This document shows positions 61,378-64,000 of a DNA stretch of 64,000 bases, piece after piece (within the stretch, counting starts at the first letter, position 1; each line of letters starts with the position of its first letter). The position numbers and the translations under genes were made by a program. Location of the stretch: NCBI GenBank assembly GCA_017847835.1, contig JAGASH010000008.1, forward strand, positions 1-64,000, written 5' to 3'. The notes under the pieces are model-generated. The model saw only the letters and a program-made list of their open reading frames with translations, was not told the DNA's origin and searched no databases. The stretch comes from Oscillospiraceae bacterium. Lineage in GTDB: Bacteria; Bacillota; Clostridia; Oscillospirales; Ruminococcaceae.

Positions 61378-64000
61378 TTGTCCGATGAAAAAGAATTTGA
61401 AATCGAGCGGCTGAAACGCGCGCTTTCCGAGGAAAAGGTCAAGAATTCCATTCTGTCGGAATATTCCCGCTTTGGATTGTGGGAATACCACATCGCCGAT
61501 GATTTATTCTATCAGTACAAGCCGCTTTTCGCAAACGCAAACAACACAAACGACCCGATTTCTCATTTCAGAGAAACCGTAATCGAAAACGGCAGCGTCT
61601 TTTCAGATGATTTGCCCGAATTCAGCAGCTTTTGTTCCGCAATGGAACGCGCAGAGGACAATGTTTCCTGCGAAATCCGCGTTATAAACGAGGACAGCGA
61701 TGTCATTCGGATAAAATTTGAGGGACGGCTTGTCCGCGATGAAAACGAGCTTCCGATAAAATACATCGGAAGAGTGCTCGACGTGACCCGCGATGACAGC
61801 AGCGAAGAACAGCGCTCCGATAAGCTCGACCCGCTCACCGACGCATATAACCTCAACGCTTTCCGCGAGCTCACCGAGGAAAAGCGCAAGGGTGCAAACC
61901 GCTATTTAAACTCGGGGCTGCTTGCCGTCGGAATTGACGATTTCCGCGGCATTGTCGCAAAATCCGGCGCGGAATACGCGGATTATCTCCAGAAAACCGT
62001 TGCAAAAATCCTGCTCGGAATAAGCGTCTGCGAGCGCGACTGCTTTATTGCAAGAGTTCGCGACGGCGAGTTTCTGATGTTTGTGACTTATGACGAACAG
62101 CTTATTCTCGACAATCTCGCAAAACGCGTTATTGTCGGTGTAAAGAACTATATCTTTGACGGCAACACCTGTACCGTCAGCGTCGGTGTGTCTTCCTTTA
62201 AAAACGCGCGCCACCTTGAAGAGGTTTACTCCGAGGCTATGGCTGCTCTCAGCGAGGCTCGCAGAAGCGGCGGACGCTGCTATATGAGCTATTCTCCCGC
62301 AATGTCTATGACCGCTTATCAGCAGCTCGCGGATATTTCATCGGCACCCGATATTTACAGCAATATAAATGGCTCCTCAAAAGTCTACGCGCTTGTTTTA
62401 CAGGCATTTTGCAGCAAAAACGAACGCGACAGACTGCTCTATATGAAAGAAGCGTTCAAAACGGCAGGAGAGCTTCTCGGCGCTTCAAACATCTTCGTTT
62501 ACAGCGATGATAACGGTAAGTTCTTCCGAAACCTCACCTACAACGCTTCCGGAAATCCGCTTGAAACCTGCCCTATGCTTCAAATCGACCTGTCGGAAAG
62601 CGATTTGAAATCGGTTTTGTTGAACAAAAGCAGGCTGCGTATTCACGGCGGCAGTGAGAAAATCGAAGGCATTTCGCTGGTGAACGGAGCAATCTGCGCA
62701 GAGTGCCGTGCTATAAAATATGAGGGACTTGTCTGCGAATTTTTCGCGATTATCTTCAACAGCAGCTTCGAGCTGAACGCGCAGGATATTCAGATTATCG
62801 ACGCGCTTGAAAACGCTCTTACGAAAATGTACGGCGAGTACAGAAGCAACAACAGTCAGATTGCTGTTCAGCGGCTTCACAAGACGATTATAAACGACCA
62901 CAGGATTGAAGGCTTTTCAATCGTTCCCGGTGAGTACAGAGTTGAGCTTGTTCAGGACGCAGCGCGCGAGCACTATGGACTTGAACCCGGCGATATCTGC
63001 TATAAGAAAATCCGCGGGCGCGAAAAACCCTGCGAGGATTGTCCTGTGAAAAAGCTGGATAAGGGCGAGCTTTTTGCTTCAAACGCTTATTATGCTCCCG
63101 ATGAAAGACGCTGGCTCGATATCGCGGCTTCAATCGACACAAACACAAAAGGTGAGCCGCGCTATCACATCAGCTCGACCGATATCACAGACTGCCTCGG
63201 AAAGGTAAATATGTCCGATACGCTCACTGGACTTATGACGTTTAACGTCTTTTCTGCGGAAGCGCTTCGGATTACAAACGAGGAAAAGAATACCCACCGC
63301 TTTGCCGCCGTAATCAACATCGCCGATTTCCGCCGAATAAACGAGGAAAAAGGCTATGAAACGGGAAATTCAATCCTTATTGCGGCTGCCGAGATTTTGA
63401 AGGACGCTGTGGGTGCGGGTGAGCTTATTTGCCGCTCTGAGGGCTCGCGCTTTGTTTTGCTTCTTATAAACGAAAGCACAGAGGAGTTCTCCGACAGGCT
63501 CACAAATTTAATGCTGGAAATTCAAAAACAGGTTCTGCGAAAGCTCCGCATAACGATTTATCTGGTTGCGGGCGCTTACGATATGCAAAGCGATACCGTC
63601 GGAGTAATGGGCGGCGTTGACCGCGCAATCAGAGCGCAGAAAACCGTCCGCGAACGCGCTTATTATCACGAAAACCTTATCGCGTTCTTTGACGACGCGC
63701 TCCGCGAGAAAATCAAGGAACGGCGCTATATCGAAGCGAATATGTTCACGGCGCTCGAAAACAACGAGTTTCAGGTGTTCTATCAGCCGAAAATCAGCAT
63801 AGAAACCGGAAAGGTTGTGGGAGCGGAAGCCCTCGCGCGCTGGATTAGACCGAACGGAGAGATTATCTCACCTGCGAAGTTTGTGCCGATTTTCGAGGAA
63901 AACGGCTTTATCACCGATATGGATTTCGCGGTTTACCGCCGTTCGATTGCCGATATAAGACGCTGGCTGAGAATAGGCATAGACGTGCCGATGATTTCGC
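61378..64000 (+). CDS. Multidomain PAS/GGDEF/EAL signalling protein (partial, cut by the window edge)
   Basis: 874 residues visible, no stop before the window end. Read in order: a short PAS-like N-terminus; a first GGDEF-fold domain (DPLTDAYNLNAFRELTEE) with RDGEF at the active loop; a GAF-like middle; a PAS-like segment with PCEDCPVKK; a second GGDEF-fold domain (DTLTGLMTFNVF) with SEGSRF; and an EAL domain that begins with YQPKISIETGKVVGAEALARW and is cut off. Both GGDEF loops are non-canonical. GGAGG lies 8 nt before TTG 61378. No membrane segment is seen in the visible part. It likely controls c-di-GMP breakdown in response to a sensed signal. Confidence 0.85.
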   Translation, partial: MSDEKEFEIERLKRALSEEKVKNSILSEYSRFGLWEYHIADDLFYQYKPLFANANNTNDPISHFRETVIENGSVFSDDLPEFSSFCSAMERAEDNVSCEIRVINEDSDVIRIKFEGRLVRDENELPIKYIGRVLDVTRDDSSEEQRSDKLDPLTDAYNLNAFRELTEEKRKGANRYLNSGLLAVGIDDFRGIVAKSGAEYADYLQKTVAKILLGISVCERDCFIARVRDGEFLMFVTYDEQLILDNLAKRVIVGVKNYIFDGNTCTVSVGVSSFKNARHLEEVYSEAMAALSEARRSGGRCYMSYSPAMSMTAYQQLADISSAPDIYSNINGSSKVYALVLQAFCSKNERDRLLYMKEAFKTAGELLGASNIFVYSDDNGKFFRNLTYNASGNPLETCPMLQIDLSESDLKSVLLNKSRLRIHGGSEKIEGISLVNGAICAECRAIKYEGLVCEFFAIIFNSSFELNAQDIQIIDALENALTKMYGEYRSNNSQIAVQRLHKTIINDHRIEGFSIVPGEYRVELVQDAAREHYGLEPGDICYKKIRGREKPCEDCPVKKLDKGELFASNAYYAPDERRWLDIAASIDTNTKGEPRYHISSTDITDCLGKVNMSDTLTGLMTFNVFSAEALRITNEEKNTHRFAAVINIADFRRINEEKGYETGNSILIAAAEILKDAVGAGELICRSEGSRFVLLLINESTEEFSDRLTNLMLEIQKQVLRKLRITIYLVAGAYDMQSDTVGVMGGVDRAIRAQKTVRERAYYHENLIAFFDDALREKIKERRYIEANMFTALENNEFQVFYQPKISIETGKVVGAEALARWIRPNGEIISPAKFVPIFEENGFITDMDFAVYRRSIADIRRWLRIGIDVPMIS

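Overview
The window reads as a chromosomal segment from a Gram-positive, endospore-forming clostridium, probably of the Oscillospiraceae/Ruminococcus type. This is inferred from the complete S10-spc-alpha ribosomal cluster with secY, adk, map, a KOW-domain gene and infA in Firmicutes order, the spore protease gene gpr, ricT and the PII-like c-di-AMP receptor darA, zinc-type S14 and L36, and strong Shine-Dalgarno sites with SigA-type promoters spaced 17 bp. I saw no rRNA or canonical tRNA gene, no CRISPR array and no prophage. The only hint of a mobile element is a hairpin pair at the extreme left edge.

Layout. 0.1-5.1 kb (+): a 3D-domain cell-wall protein and a 1087-residue zinc-ribbon membrane protein with hexapeptide repeats, each with its own promoter and terminator. 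5.2-9.9 kb (-): TM2 protein, CPBP protease, shikimate kinase, an unknown membrane protein, tsaD and a Cys-rich DUF6062-like protein. 10-14 kb (+): an OGG1-type glycosylase and two more zinc-ribbon membrane proteins. 14.1-20.8 kb (-): YgjP-like metallopeptidase, small membrane protein, rsmI, a TrmN6-like methyltransferase, KtrB/TrkH potassium channel, a large polytopic membrane protein and a RING-like membrane protein. 20.9-37.3 kb (-): 32 genes from rpsJ to rplQ. 37.7-38.5 kb (-): gpr. 38.7-43.3 kb (+): rpsT, a PNPOx-like flavoprotein, a SUFU-domain protein, an HD hydrolase and a D,D-carboxypeptidase. 43.4-45.5 kb (-): permease plus membrane-fusion protein. 45.7-48.5 kb (+): secDF and a DUF3795-like protein. 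48.5-59.6 kb (-): two GH13 enzymes, a DIP1984-like protein, glycogen phosphorylase, a DUF6472-like miniprotein, ricT-holB-darA, a ferredoxin and dprA. 59.9 kb to the end (+): two proteins with EAL domains and degenerate GGDEF domains, the second cut by the window edge.

How the genes work together. The central block makes ribosomes, RNA polymerase alpha, the SecY channel and N-terminal processing enzymes; secDF at 45.7 kb complements SecY. GlgP and the two GH13 enzymes form an intracellular alpha-glucan set. Second-messenger signalling appears twice: c-di-AMP (DarA) and c-di-GMP (the EAL proteins). A recurring theme in the first 21 kb is membrane proteins carrying a cytosolic Cys4 zinc ribbon or RING-like head.

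Nothing here is a clear-cut undescribed system. The best leads are the zinc-ribbon/transmembrane family, a tRNA T-arm-like structured element at 50.5 kb, hairpin-bearing gaps inside the ribosomal cluster, the long S10 leader and the arrays of degenerate GGDEF domains. Several genes start with TTG once the Shine-Dalgarno site is used to place the start.
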